NCBI GenBank assembly: GCA_029582165.1
Contig: CM055892.1
Coordinates: 11,698,754 to 11,762,753 of the forward strand
Length of the DNA: 64,000 bases
Direction: 5' to 3'
Origin: Portulaca oleracea
Taxonomy: Eukaryota > Streptophyta > Magnoliopsida > Caryophyllales > Portulacaceae
The notes beneath the pieces were generated by a model. That model was not told where the DNA came from and searched no databases. It saw only the letters and a program-made list of their open reading frames with translations. Both the position numbers and the translations under genes were made by a program. Position 1 is the first letter of the stretch. Every line of letters begins with the position of its first letter. This document shows positions 45,355 through 55,440 of the stretch, one piece after another.

Positions 45355-46951
45355 TGTAGACAACAGAATTTGAACCGGCATAATCTCGACTCACCAAAAT
45401 CAGTAAATCGTTTGGGCCAAATGATAAATGGGTCATTGAGCCCGAGAAAGTCAACAGCTTGAGCCCAAGAAGTCAAACAGGCCGCCTACATTCGTCAAAA
45501 CCCCCCTGGGTTTTAATTTTCAGAGGACAAGCCCACACAAAAGCAGGCCCAAAAGCGCGCCCCGGCCCAGAAGTCTCAAAACCCGCCTAGGTTTTGTGAA
45601 GAATAGCAGCGCAACACCGTTTTGTTCCACGTCACCGATCCGCGTGATGATCAATTTAAAACCCGCTTAGGTTTTGATTGATCTGGCGCCAAAATCTGCA
45701 TGCATGCAATTCAATCCCCTGATCTTTGCCCACGTGATTGACCCTGGTTTGACCACTCAAAACCCGCCTAGGTTTTGATCCTTGAAGGACATGATTCGTG
45801 GGGTGTGTTCCCCTTGGTTTCCCTCCATATCTCTCACGCCCTCACCTATAAATACCCCCTCCATTTCATCAACTAGTCTCATCAACTATTCTCATCAACT
45901 ACCATCATCTATCACCCTCACTCTACCCAAATTTCAACTAACTATTCTCACCATCTTTCACCACTATACTCCAATTCTCTCAAAGTTCCATTACCCATAC
46001 CCTCTCTAATTCTCCCATAAATATTCTTGTCACATCATTATCCTTATACCATCCTTCTAAACCATTTACATACTACCATCCAAGCCACAAGTCAAGGCCA
46101 AGTAAAGGGGTCAATTTCCATCTCATCCATCACCTTTAAATAAGGTTCGTTTATCATTGTTATTATCATCATGTAATTCGTACTTTAATTCCTCTACTTG
46201 TACATATTTTGTAAAAAGTAAACATCATGTTTTAATCTTGCATGATCGGAATAATAACTTCGCGAAATTAACCAAACTTCTCCCCGCTCTCTTTCTTTTC
46301 AATATCGATTTTAGTAGAGTCTGTTTTCTAACAGGCGGATTCGAGAGTTCTTACAACTCTCGAATTCGTAACCTTACTCCCGAATCTAGAAATCGGGTTC
46401 GTAGACCGGAGTCTTTCATTTCTTATTTTATGGTTTGTCGATTTCCTTAAATCGGCTGGCGACTCTTTAAAATTTTATAAATTTGTTAAGTTATTTAAAA
46501 TATTCTTTTTGCATAAAAATAATTTAATTCATTTCCTTCGCTAATTCGAGGTTGGGCCTGAAGGAAATGGGCCAGAAATCAATAAAACCCAGGCGAATTT
46601 TATTAATTTCAACCCATCTCACGCTGGCCCGAGGAAGCAAGCGGCCCACCCCAAGAGACATCAAAACCCAGGCAGGTTTTGATAGTCTCTGGTGGCCCAT
46701 TTGCACCTTATTGGGCCTGAACTTAGTGATTGGGCCCGAATTAAATTATTATTAAACTATTTTGTGCAATTTCGGATAATTTAAATAATAAAAACGGATT
46801 TGTAAATAAATAAAGTTTCATTATCTCGAAAACAATTTTCGAAAATAAAAATATCCTTATTTAAGGATTAAGCAACCTTAGTTGGCTCCCGATCAATTAA
46901 GTAGCGCATCCGAAAACAATTTCCCCGAACGAGAATTTTCCGGGTCCTACA
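45355..46951 (+). repeat. 5' LTR of the Tat/Ogre-like element (1597 bp)
   Basis: TGTAGACAACAGAATTTG to CGGGTCCTACA. TATA box TATAAATA at 45847-45854. Six imperfect palindromes of the form AAAACC-N6-GGTTTT lie at about 45497-45514, 45578-45595, 45658-45675, 45759-45776, 46584-46601 and 46663-46680. Scattered substitutions and a few short indels separate it from the 3' LTR. Confidence 0.92.
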
Positions 46952-46975
46952 GATTGACGACTCCACTAGGGACTT
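46952..46975 (+). promoter_or_regulatory. Putative primer-binding region of the Tat/Ogre-like element
   Basis: GATTGACGACTCCACTAGGG follows the 5' LTR directly. Ogre/Tat elements start their interiors with a TGGCGACTC...GGGG motif; the tRNA partner is not established here. Confidence 0.5.
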
Positions 46976-48179
46976 AAACTTAAAAAGAGGGTAAAACTTG
47001 AAAAAATCGAATTGATTTGAAATTGTAAAAAGGTGGAATTAATTTATTTTGCAATTTTATTATTCTTTTGTTAGGCATCCTTTGCATACCGGGCAACTAA
47101 TCGGGTCTTTTGACACGTTAGCACAAATGCGACGGTTTAGGTAATAACTAGGATTTTCCCTCGAGAGCGGGCGGCCCACTACTTGTGTGTTGCACCCTAC
47201 ATCGCCAAGCATTTGGTCTCTCCTCTCCCCATGTTACACTCAAAGGGCTTCCTTGAAGTTCTTTGAGCAACACCTCACACATCTTACCTAAGGGTATGGT
47301 GCACCGGGGCGAGAACGTGCGGTAGGCCATGTAACCCAACCATAGAAATCCATGAATATAAAGCCTTGGTCTAGGATATCCTTCATGTTGTATGCTATGT
47401 GCTATGTGTACCCCTTCCCCTTTTCTTTTTGTAAAGAGTCGACCCTAGTTTGGAGGTTTTGTTCTAGTCCATATAAAATTCATTGGGTTGAGAAAATGAT
47501 TACTTATTAATTGATATAATTAACTCAAAGGCATTATGGTTAGCCCAAGTGGAAAGACCCATTTATGTTTGAAAGTTGATTATTTTAATCAATAAATAAA
47601 AATTGACTCGTCTTTGATGATATTATGTGGCCCTTTATGAAATTCTCTTAACGAAGGTCCAAAAAGTTAATTAAAAAGTCCAACAAAGTTAATGGATAGC
47701 GTCTTAGACTACATAATAGTCACTAGGCTTGAGTAATTTAATTTATCGATTTAATTAATAAATCCTTCATATTTATGGCCGGCCCGTTGTTAGGCTCAAC
47801 CATATTGGATTTGTCAATTAAGCCCATGAATTAATTATGACTTGCTTATTGTTGGCTTTATCCAGTTCTTTAAATATCCATTTTCCTTGAGTAATAAAAA
47901 AAATAAAAATAAAACAAAAAACAAAAAAGAAAAATGGGTCATCAGTCTTGTCGAGCATTATTCTAGTCCGCATAATAGCCAATATGGTCTGAGCTGTCTG
48001 ATTTGTTGGGCCAAGTTACGGATTCTCCTTAAAACGGTCTTGTGGATTGGGCCCATCTGAATTGAGAAACACTGACTGAAGCCTGTCAACTCATGATCCG
48101 CTCGCTATGTTTGACTTTATTCGGCCCTTTATAATGTTCTGTCGTTTAGTCCATATAGAGTTAGGCCATGCAGAGTGGA

Positions 48180-48960
48180 TGAGTCTTTGTTTCAGAGTCT
48201 ACATGTAAATGTCCTTCAGTCTTTAGAAAGTCTCATACAAGGTCGTGTCATAGGTGAGTCTTTTCTTAAATATGTGTGTTTTGGGTGAGTCTTTTCCTGG
48301 GTTAATGTGTGTTTGTCTCTTTTAGGAAGTCTAGTGTAAACCCAGATCATGGGCGAGTCTTTGTTTTAGAGTCAGGATATGAGTGTCTTCTTCTTTAGAA
48401 AGTGTCATATAAGGTCTAGGATGAATCTTTGTGTTAGTGTATGCATGTAACTGTCTTGCATTCTTTAGAAAGCATCATACAAGGTCTAGAATGAATCTTT
48501 GTGTTAGTGTCTGCATGTAACTGTCTTGCATTCTTTAGAAAGCATCATACAAGTCTAGAATGAATCTTTGTGTTAGTGTCTGTACGTAAGTGTCTTGCAT
48601 TCATTAGAAAGCATAATATAAGGTCTACGATAAGTCTTTGTGTTAGAGTTTGCATGTAAGTGTCTTGCATTCTTTAGAGAGTCTCATATAGGTTCATAGG
48701 TCATGAAAACCTATGTCGTGGGTGAGTCTGTGTCTAGAGTCATCATGTAAATATCTGTCTTTTTTAGGAAGTCTAATGTAGACCCATATCACAAGTTAGG
48801 ATTCCCGGGTCAGCATATAGGCATTTGCACTTTAGGAGGTCTCATATAGAACATGTAGACCCATGTCGTGGGTAAATCTTTTCCTTAAGTCAGCATGTAG
48901 AGGTCTTGCATCTATGAAGTCTCATGTAGGTCAGTTAGCACTTTCAAACTCATGTCCTGG
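48180..48960. repeat. ~68-70-bp tandem repeats in the element interior
   Basis: Units such as GAATCTTTGTGTTAGTGTCT, GCATGTAACTGTCTTGCATT and CTTTAGAAAGCATCATACAA repeat in order. The four copies at about 48413-48690 are close to one another; flanking copies back to 48180 and forward to 48960 are diverged. Confidence 0.8.
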
Positions 48961-50119
48961 GTGAGTCTCTCCCGCGTCAAGCATATATGCGTTTTTCATT
49001 TTATGAAGTTCATGTAGGTCATTCAGGTCATGCATGCATTGGGATGATTGTTTCTTCATTTGTCTAGTGTCAACGTCATGGCCTGAGCTAACCATAAAGG
49101 GAATATTTGGGATGACAGAAAATTCTGCAACTACCACAGATCCCGAGGGAACAACATGGAGAATTATTAGACTTTGGAGCACGTGATCCATTCAAGGAAA
49201 CTGCCCCCACCAAAAGCAGCACAGAGGACCAGACATAACATGGATTCTCCATACGAGGACAAGGAGGGCACATCATTAAAGGAGATTTAGAAGTAGCTAC
49301 AGTCCTGGTTGTCAAGCATTTCATGCTTAGAGTCTGTTAGAATAAGTTCTTCATTCATTTCTTTGCTCTTGTTGCTATGTGATCAAACAGAATTTCGTGT
49401 TTGTGTTTTTTACTTGAGTTGAGAAGTTCTCTTCATCTATCCATCATCCGTACAAACCAAGTCTAACAAATTCATATTCTCTTATCCTTCCATCTTTGTC
49501 ATATACCTCGTTTTCATCCTTGAGTTTTCTTGAATCTAGGGTTAGAGAGATGAAGAGAGAAATTAAAAAAAAAAAGAGTGAAAAACTATAGAGTGGCTGG
49601 TTTGAAAACCTCATTGAGGCAAACCGGGCAAAAGGAGAGAATAAAAATTGATTGAGAGAAGTCAGCCTGTACTTTCCATCCAACAGGCTGAGCAAATGGA
49701 GAGAATGTCATCTGGAAAGACCAAGTCCAATAGTCTCTCGAAAAGTGAACACTCCTCATTGGAAATGTCGCAGCTTAACCAAATGTGCCGAGGACAGGGG
49801 GCTTGAACCCAACCTTCATTTCACCACCCATATTACCCTCATCTTTTCATCCAATCCCGACTTACCACCTACCACTCACATCTTTGACCTCTCCATCAAA
49901 CCTCAACCCTTTTCAAACTCTTAAAAGGTGTGCTATGACTAAAGGAGAATAGGAGTCAACCCATGAAGAAGGAATTTGAAGAAAAAGAAAAGAAAAAAAA
50001 GAGACCTTAGCCTTGGCCAACCTAGTCATTCTCCTCATGACCAATCCATATCTACCCCAAAGCCAAAGGTGTGTTGTGACTAATGTCATCAGAAAGGCGA
50101 ACAAGAGTCAATCCCATGG

Positions 50120-50295
50120 AGAAGAAAGTCGAAAAAAAAGCAAAAAAAGAAAAGTAAAAAAAAAAGTGAAAAAAAAGTGAAAGCAAAAAAAAAAAAAAAA
50201 AAGGAGCCAGAAAAATGGAGTTAAAAAAAAAAAGGAAGTTGAGAAGGAAATGAAACGAGAAAAAGGAAGAAAGAAAGAAAAAAGGGGTTAGAGGA
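50120..50295. repeat. A-rich (GAAAAAA-type) tract
   Basis: Nearly pure A/G sequence on the plus strand. A second such tract lies at 51368-51448. Each is followed or preceded by the phrase GAAAACC...GGCAAGTTAGGCGAAAGGAG (variants also at 49600-49640 and 50610-50645), so a longer module of about 0.9 kb appears to be repeated. Confidence 0.7.
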
Positions 50296-50724
50296 GAATA
50301 AGAAGTGAGAACACGAAATAAGAGTCATGAACACCTCAGAAAATCTTGTCCTAAACCTTCACCTCATTATCCATACACCTCAGCCTTCTATAACCTCCAC
50401 AAACCTTTCATATGAACCCTCAAACCTTCATAACCGTTAAGCCTTCCTCGAGGCACTATCCATCAAAGTTGCGCTTAAAGAACTACGACTGGCCTGATTC
50501 CATCTTGGATACGTAGGAAAACCTCTTTGAGGCTCGACCGCTACAAGGAGCATCCTTTGTCCTCAAAATGATTGTCTTTGAGAGAGAAAAAAACAAGAGA
50601 GGCTAGCCTGAAAACCCGTCATGGCAGGTTAGGCAAAAGGAGAGTAAACCCTGGATTTCATCATCATCAACCCTCCATCTTCCTTCCGTCAGACTTGGAC
50701 ATCATTCCATAACCATGTTCCAAC

Positions 50725-51035
50725 CTTTTCCCAAGAGATGCTGTCTTACCCCATTTGACCATCTCTTCACCCTTTCAAGACACGATCATTCTTGAGTGTC
50801 TCCCTATCTCATTCATCAATAAACTCTCATCTAACATCCCTTTCAACCTTTTCTCAAGAGATGATGTCTTACCCTATTTGACCATCTCTTCACCCTTTCA
50901 AGACACGATCATTCTTGAGTGTCTCCCTATCTCATTCATCAATAAACTCTCATCTACCCTTTCTCAAGAGATGATGTCTTATCCCATTTGACCATCTCTT
51001 CTCCCTTTCAAGACACGATCATTCTTAAGTGTCTC
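50725..51035. repeat. Three tandem copies of a 110-122-bp unit
   Basis: The words AAGAGATGATGTCTTACC, CCATCTCTTCACCCTTTCAA and CACGATCATTCTTGAGTGTC recur with starts near 50733, 50855 and 50965. The resulting plus frame 50755-50991 repeats its own peptide and is not considered a gene. Confidence 0.85.
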
Positions 51036-51971
51036 CACATCCCATCTCTTTCCCCAAACACTTCCTAACCAACCCTTTCATCCCATCTCACCCTCCGAGG
51101 ACTTTTAAGCTCAATCATTAATGTAAGTATGAGAATCTGTGTGGCTTACATCTCAGCAAGAGCGAAAGCCGTTCACATCGGATCAGCGGCTAACTAGCAA
51201 CCACATGATCATGAACAGACTCAGAAACAAGCTAGTCTAAACTGGGGGCTCGCGCTACGTTTGTGACATCGTTCAAGACATAGCTTCAAAGAGGGACACT
51301 TACTCCCTATCCTACAAGGTCCTGCATCTTCAATCTCATAGACGTCCTAATAGTGGTCTCATCAAGAAAGAAAAAAAGAGAGAAAAAAAGAAAAAAAAGA
51401 AGAAGAAAAAAAAACAAAAAGAAAAAAAGAAAGAAAAAAAAGAAAAGAGGGGCTAACTTGAAAACCCTTTGGGCAAGTTAGGCGAAAGGAGAGTTTGAGA
51501 CTCACTACTAAGGACTATGTCTCCTCTTATTCTATGGTCCCCAAGCATCATCTCGTCAATCCACATCGAAACTGGGGGCTTGTAAATCTCTAAGGTGCTC
51601 TCCAAAGCAGGACAGTGTCATCAAGAGTCTACGCCAAATCGGGGGCTTGTCATACATCAGCATACATTTGCAAGCAATCAAGGCCATCTACATGATCATT
51701 CAAGAAGCACATTCTTCAGGCCTGTTGCCTCCATCATCGTTCCCTGTTTCGTGGATCGAAACATTACTCATCCTAAATTTTCCTGAAATTCCCCATGAGA
51801 GGCCTCATCTTAGGGAGTCATGGTTTTGGGAAAGCATTGTCTTAGAAAGCCTTTGTCGGGAGGGGGTTGTCTGCTGCATTGCATGTATAGATGCACAAAA
51901 GCATCATGTGTGTATCCGGTCTAGGAATAATAGGTTCGCATTGCATCTATAAGTCGTGTCAGGGCCTCATA

Positions 51972-52090
51972 GAGTCAGTGGTTGTGCATTGAGTCAGTCT
52001 GTTATGCATTGAGTCAGTTTGTCATTCATCAAGTCAGTCTGTCAGGCATTGAGTCAGTCTGTTATGTATCGAGTCAGTTTGTCATATATC
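51972..52090. repeat. 20-bp tandem repeat (GAGTCAGTCTGTTATGCATT), six copies
   Basis: Consecutive 19-20-bp units beginning (G/A)AGTCAGT(C/T)TGT. Confidence 0.85.
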
Positions 52091-52449
52091 AATTTGTTGT
52101 ACATAAAGTCGATAGTCGTACATAAATGCATGAGTGCATGAATTCTTCTGTCAAAAACAAAACAAAATTGCATTGTTTGCACAAGAGTTTAGTAGACTAG
52201 TTGCATGCATACCCGCATATCTGTAAATAAAAAAAAGAGAAGAAGCAAGGAAGTGCTACATCGTTGCTACAGAACGCAAAACTAGGGGCTGTTCAAGCCC
52301 AATCAGATTGGACGACATGGTTTCGAGTCACTGAGAGCAAGATTAGAGCAATCTCTAATCACACTCCAGACGACTTTTATCCATCATCCGAAGCTCATCC
52401 TCATGACGATCTTCCAGTCTGCCAGGGACGCCATTAACATAATCGTCCG

Positions 52450-53178
52450 CATCGGGAAAATCCGAACTGCCTCAGGAAAAGCCGTTGGGCATCATCAACA
52501 TCGGGAAAATCCGATCCGCCTCGTGAAAATCCGTTGGACATCACCAACATCGGGAAAATCCGATCTGCCTCGGGAAAATCCGTTGGGCACCACCATCAAC
52601 ATCGAGAAAATCCAAACTGCCTCAAGAAAAGTCGCCGGGCATCATCAACATCGGGAAAATCCGATCTGCCTCGGGAAAATCCGTTGGACATCACCAACAT
52701 CGGGAAAATCCGATCTGCATCGGGAAAATTTGTTGGGCACCACCATCAACATCGGGAAAATCCGAACTGCCTCGGGAAAAGCCGTTGGGCATCGTCAACA
52801 TCGGGAAAATCCGATCCGCCTCGGAAAAATCCGTTGGACATCACTAACATCGGGGAAATCCGATCTGCCTCGGGAAAATCCGTTGGGCACCACCATCAAC
52901 ATCGGGAAAATCCGATCCGCCTTGGGAATCCGTTGGGCACCACCATCAACATCGGGAAAATCCCAACCATCAACATCGGGAAAATACGATCCGCCTCGGG
53001 AATCCGTTGGGCACCACCATCAACATCGGAAAAATCCGATCCGCCTCGGGAAAATCCATTGGGAATCACCATCAACATCGAGAAAATCTGAATCGCCTCG
53101 GGAAAATCCGTTGGGCACCATCAACTACTTCGGGAAAATCCGATCTGCCTCGAGAAAACCTGCTGGGCATCGTCATCA
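52450..53178. repeat. Higher-order minisatellite, 150-bp period (49+49+52)
   Basis: Units beginning CATCGGGAAAATCCG occur every 49, 49 and 52 bp. The three unit types form a 150-bp block repeated at 52450, 52600 and 52750, followed by an irregular tail. Each unit contains CGGGAAAATCCG about twice. Since 150 is divisible by three, frames stay open across it (52403-53227, 274 codons; 52534-53091, 185 codons, in another frame). Simultaneous openness in two frames and near-repeat peptide composition argue against a protein. Confidence 0.9.
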
Positions 53179-53270
53179 ATTTGCCAGACAGGTAATTCTC
53201 TATATCTCCAACCATTGTTTAAAATAATATGACATTCTGCTTTGGTTTCTGTGCAGGGGACCATCATCAA

Positions 53271-53358
53271 CACCGGGAAAGACTGGAACCGACACTGGGA
53301 AAGACTGGAGCCGACACCGGGAAAGACTGGAACCGACACTGGGAAAGACTAGAAAACT
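53271..53358. repeat. 22-bp tandem repeat, four copies
   Basis: CAC(C/T)GGGAAAGACTGGAACC-type units in a row, just before the 3' end of the interior. Confidence 0.9.
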
Positions 53359-53592
53359 CCATGAACCATCGACATCATGTCCGACAACAAGTAAGGCGTC
53401 ATTCTCGCCTGAGATCAACAACGACTCATTAACAGTCAGGTAGAGCATCATTCTTGCTCGAGATCATCTCAAAGGAGGCGCATGCCATCCGCAACCGCGA
53501 TGTAGGACTCAGCTTCCAAGCATCAACCCAGGCTTTGCAATCCAAAGTTGTATCCTCAGGCTACTTAGACCTTCGTCCTATTCGGACTCGAT

Positions 53593-53608
53593 CAAAGTGG
53601 GGACTCTC
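53593..53608 (+). promoter_or_regulatory. Polypurine tract of the Tat/Ogre-like element
   Basis: AAAGTGGGGACTCTC immediately upstream of the 3' LTR, the expected place and composition for second-strand priming. Confidence 0.75.
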
Positions 53609-55198
53609 TATAGACACCGGAATTTGTACCAGTATAATCTCGACTCACCAAAATCAGCAAATTATTTGGGCCAAATGATAAATGGGTCATTGAGACCGAG
53701 AAAGTCAACATCTTGAGCCCAAGAAGTCAAACAGGCCGCCTACATTCGTCAAAACCCCCCTGGGGTTTTAATTTTCGGAGGACAAGCCCACACAGAAGTA
53801 GGCCCAAAAGCGCGCCCCGGCCCAGAAGTCTCAAAACCCGCCTAGGTTTTGTGAAAAATAGCAGCGTAACGCCGTTTTGTTCCACGTCACCGATCCGAAT
53901 GATGATCAATTTAAAACCCTCTTAGGTTTTGATTGATTTGGCGCCAAAATCTGCATGCATGCTATTCAATCCCTTGATCTTTGCCCACGTGATTGACCCT
54001 GGTTTGACCACTCAAAACCCGCCTAGGTTTTGATCCTTGAAGGGCATGATTCGTGGGGTGTGTTCCCCTTGGTTTCCCTCCATATCTCTCACTCCGTCAC
54101 CTATAAATACCCCCTCCATTTCATCAACTAGTCTCATCAACTATCATCATCTATCACCCTCACTCTACCCAAATTTCCACTAACTATTCTCACCATCTTT
54201 CACCACTATACTCCAATTCTTTCAAAGTTCCATTACCCATACCCTCTCTAATTCTCCCATAACCATTCTTGTCACATCATTATCCTTATACCGTCCTTCT
54301 AAACCATTTACATACTACCATCCAAGCCACAAGTCAAGGTCAAGTAAAGGGGTCAATTTCCATCTCATCCATCACCTTTAAATAAGGTTCGTTTATCATT
54401 GTTATTATCATCATGTAATTCGTACTTTAAACTTGTACATATTTTGTAAAAAGTAAACATCATGTTTTAATCTTGCATGATTGGAATAATAACTTCGCGA
54501 AATTAACCAAACTTCTCCCCGCTCTCTTTCTTTTCAATGTCGATTTTAGTAGAGTCTGTTTTCTAACAGGCGGATTCGAGAGTTCTTACAACTCTTGAAT
54601 TCATAACCTTACCCCTGAATCTAGAAATCGGGTTCGTAGACCGGAGTCTTTCATTTCTTATTTTATGGTTTGTCGATTTCCTTAAATCGGCTGGCGACTC
54701 TTTAAAATTTTATAAATTCGTTTAGTTATTTAAAATATTCGTTTTGCATAAAAATAATTTAAAGAATAATTTAATTCATTTCCTTCGCTAATTCGAGGTT
54801 GGGCCCGAAGGAAATGGGCCAGAAATCAATAAAACCCAGGCGGATTTTGTTAATTTCAACCCATCTCACGTTGGCCCGAGGAAGCAAGCGGCCCACCCCA
54901 AGAGACATCAAAACCCAGGCAGGTTTTGATAGTCTCTGGTGGCCCATTTGCTCCTTATTGGGCCTGAACTTAGTGATTGTATCCGAATTAAATTATTATT
55001 AAACTATTTTGTGCAATTTCGGATAATTTAAATAATAAAAACGGATTTGTAAATAAATAAAGTTTCATTCTCCCGAAAACGATTTTCGAAAATAAAAATA
55101 TCCTTATTTAAGGATTAAGCAACCTTAGTCGGCTCCCGATCAATTAAGTAGCGCATACGAAAACAATTTCCCCGAACGAGAATTTTCCGGGTCCTACA
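53609..55198 (+). repeat. 3' LTR of the Tat/Ogre-like element (1590 bp)
   Basis: TATAGACACCGGAATTTG to CGGGTCCTACA; the first dinucleotide is TA where the 5' LTR has TG. TATA box at 54102-54109. The six palindromes of the 5' LTR are also present here. Confidence 0.92.
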
Positions 55199-55440
55199 AC
55201 CTTGCATTTCGCCGATTGATTACGGTAGATGACTTGACGTCTGCATATCTGTTGAAGATACCCCCGAGGCCGAATTTGTCCAGCACCTTAGGCAGGTTGT
55301 CAATGAAGACCTTTGAAGAACTGCCTCCCGAACTGCCATCCCTTCTTCTTCTTGGTGAATTGTCTCCCGAAAAGTCGTTTCTTCTTCTACTCCCCGCTCC
55401 TTCCTCTTCACTTTCTCTCTCCATCTCAAGACCGATTGGA
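55199..55440 (-). pseudogene. LINE ORF1, 5' part (RRM start)
   Basis: The minus frame 55194-55424 starts MERESEEEGAGSRRR, a charged N-terminus, then SKVFIDNLPKVLDKFGLGGI, the first half of an RRM. At 55199-55203 it is cut by the ACCTT duplication of the LTR element. Across the junction, the frame continues at 45354 with KFGFVQF, the RNP1-like second half, which shows that the two parts were one ORF before insertion. Confidence 0.75.

Larger units (their letters stand above)
45355..55198 (+). mobile_element. Large non-autonomous LTR retrotransposon, Tat/Ogre-like, no gag or pol
   Basis: A complete 9844-bp element with two LTRs (45355-46951, 53609-55198) and a perfect ACCTT target duplication (45350-45354, 55199-55203). 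The interior opens with GATTGACGACTCCACTAGGG, like the primer-binding region of Ogre/Tat elements, and closes with a polypurine tract AAAGTGGGGACTCTC just before the 3' LTR. Across 6.66 kb of interior no gag, protease, RT, RNase H or integrase motif is visible. It is made of tandem repeats, A-rich tracts and GGGGGCT-type phrases. It must have moved using proteins of an autonomous relative. Inserted in LINE ORF1. Confidence 0.92.
41882..55440 (-). mobile_element. LINE with ORF1 but no ORF2, split by two LTR insertions
   Basis: Removing the solo LTR (42075-43032) and the LTR element (45355-55198), each with one duplication copy, leaves a minus-strand LINE of about 2.7 kb. It starts near 55440, carries an ORF1 with RRM and DUF4283-like regions (55424 down to about 43832), then about 0.9 kb of non-coding 3' sequence with an AATAAA at about 41935-41940, and ends in a poly-A tail seen as the T-rich run 41882-41910. 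No endonuclease or reverse transcriptase sequence is present between ORF1 and the tail. Target duplication of the LINE itself was not found. Confidence 0.7.

Noticed and set aside
50755..50991. 78-codon frame with internal peptide repeat
   Set aside because: Product of the 110-122-bp tandem repeat, no domain.
52403..53227. 274-codon open frame
   Set aside because: It lies across a minisatellite whose 150-bp period is divisible by three, and a second frame is open over the same DNA; composition is just repeated peptide units.
52450..53358. CRISPR-like array of short repeats
   Set aside because: Repeats are contiguous without unique spacers, in plant nuclear DNA, inside a retrotransposon.
55194..55424. 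Apparent host RRM gene start
   Set aside because: The ACCTT target duplication shows that it continues at 45354 as LINE ORF1.
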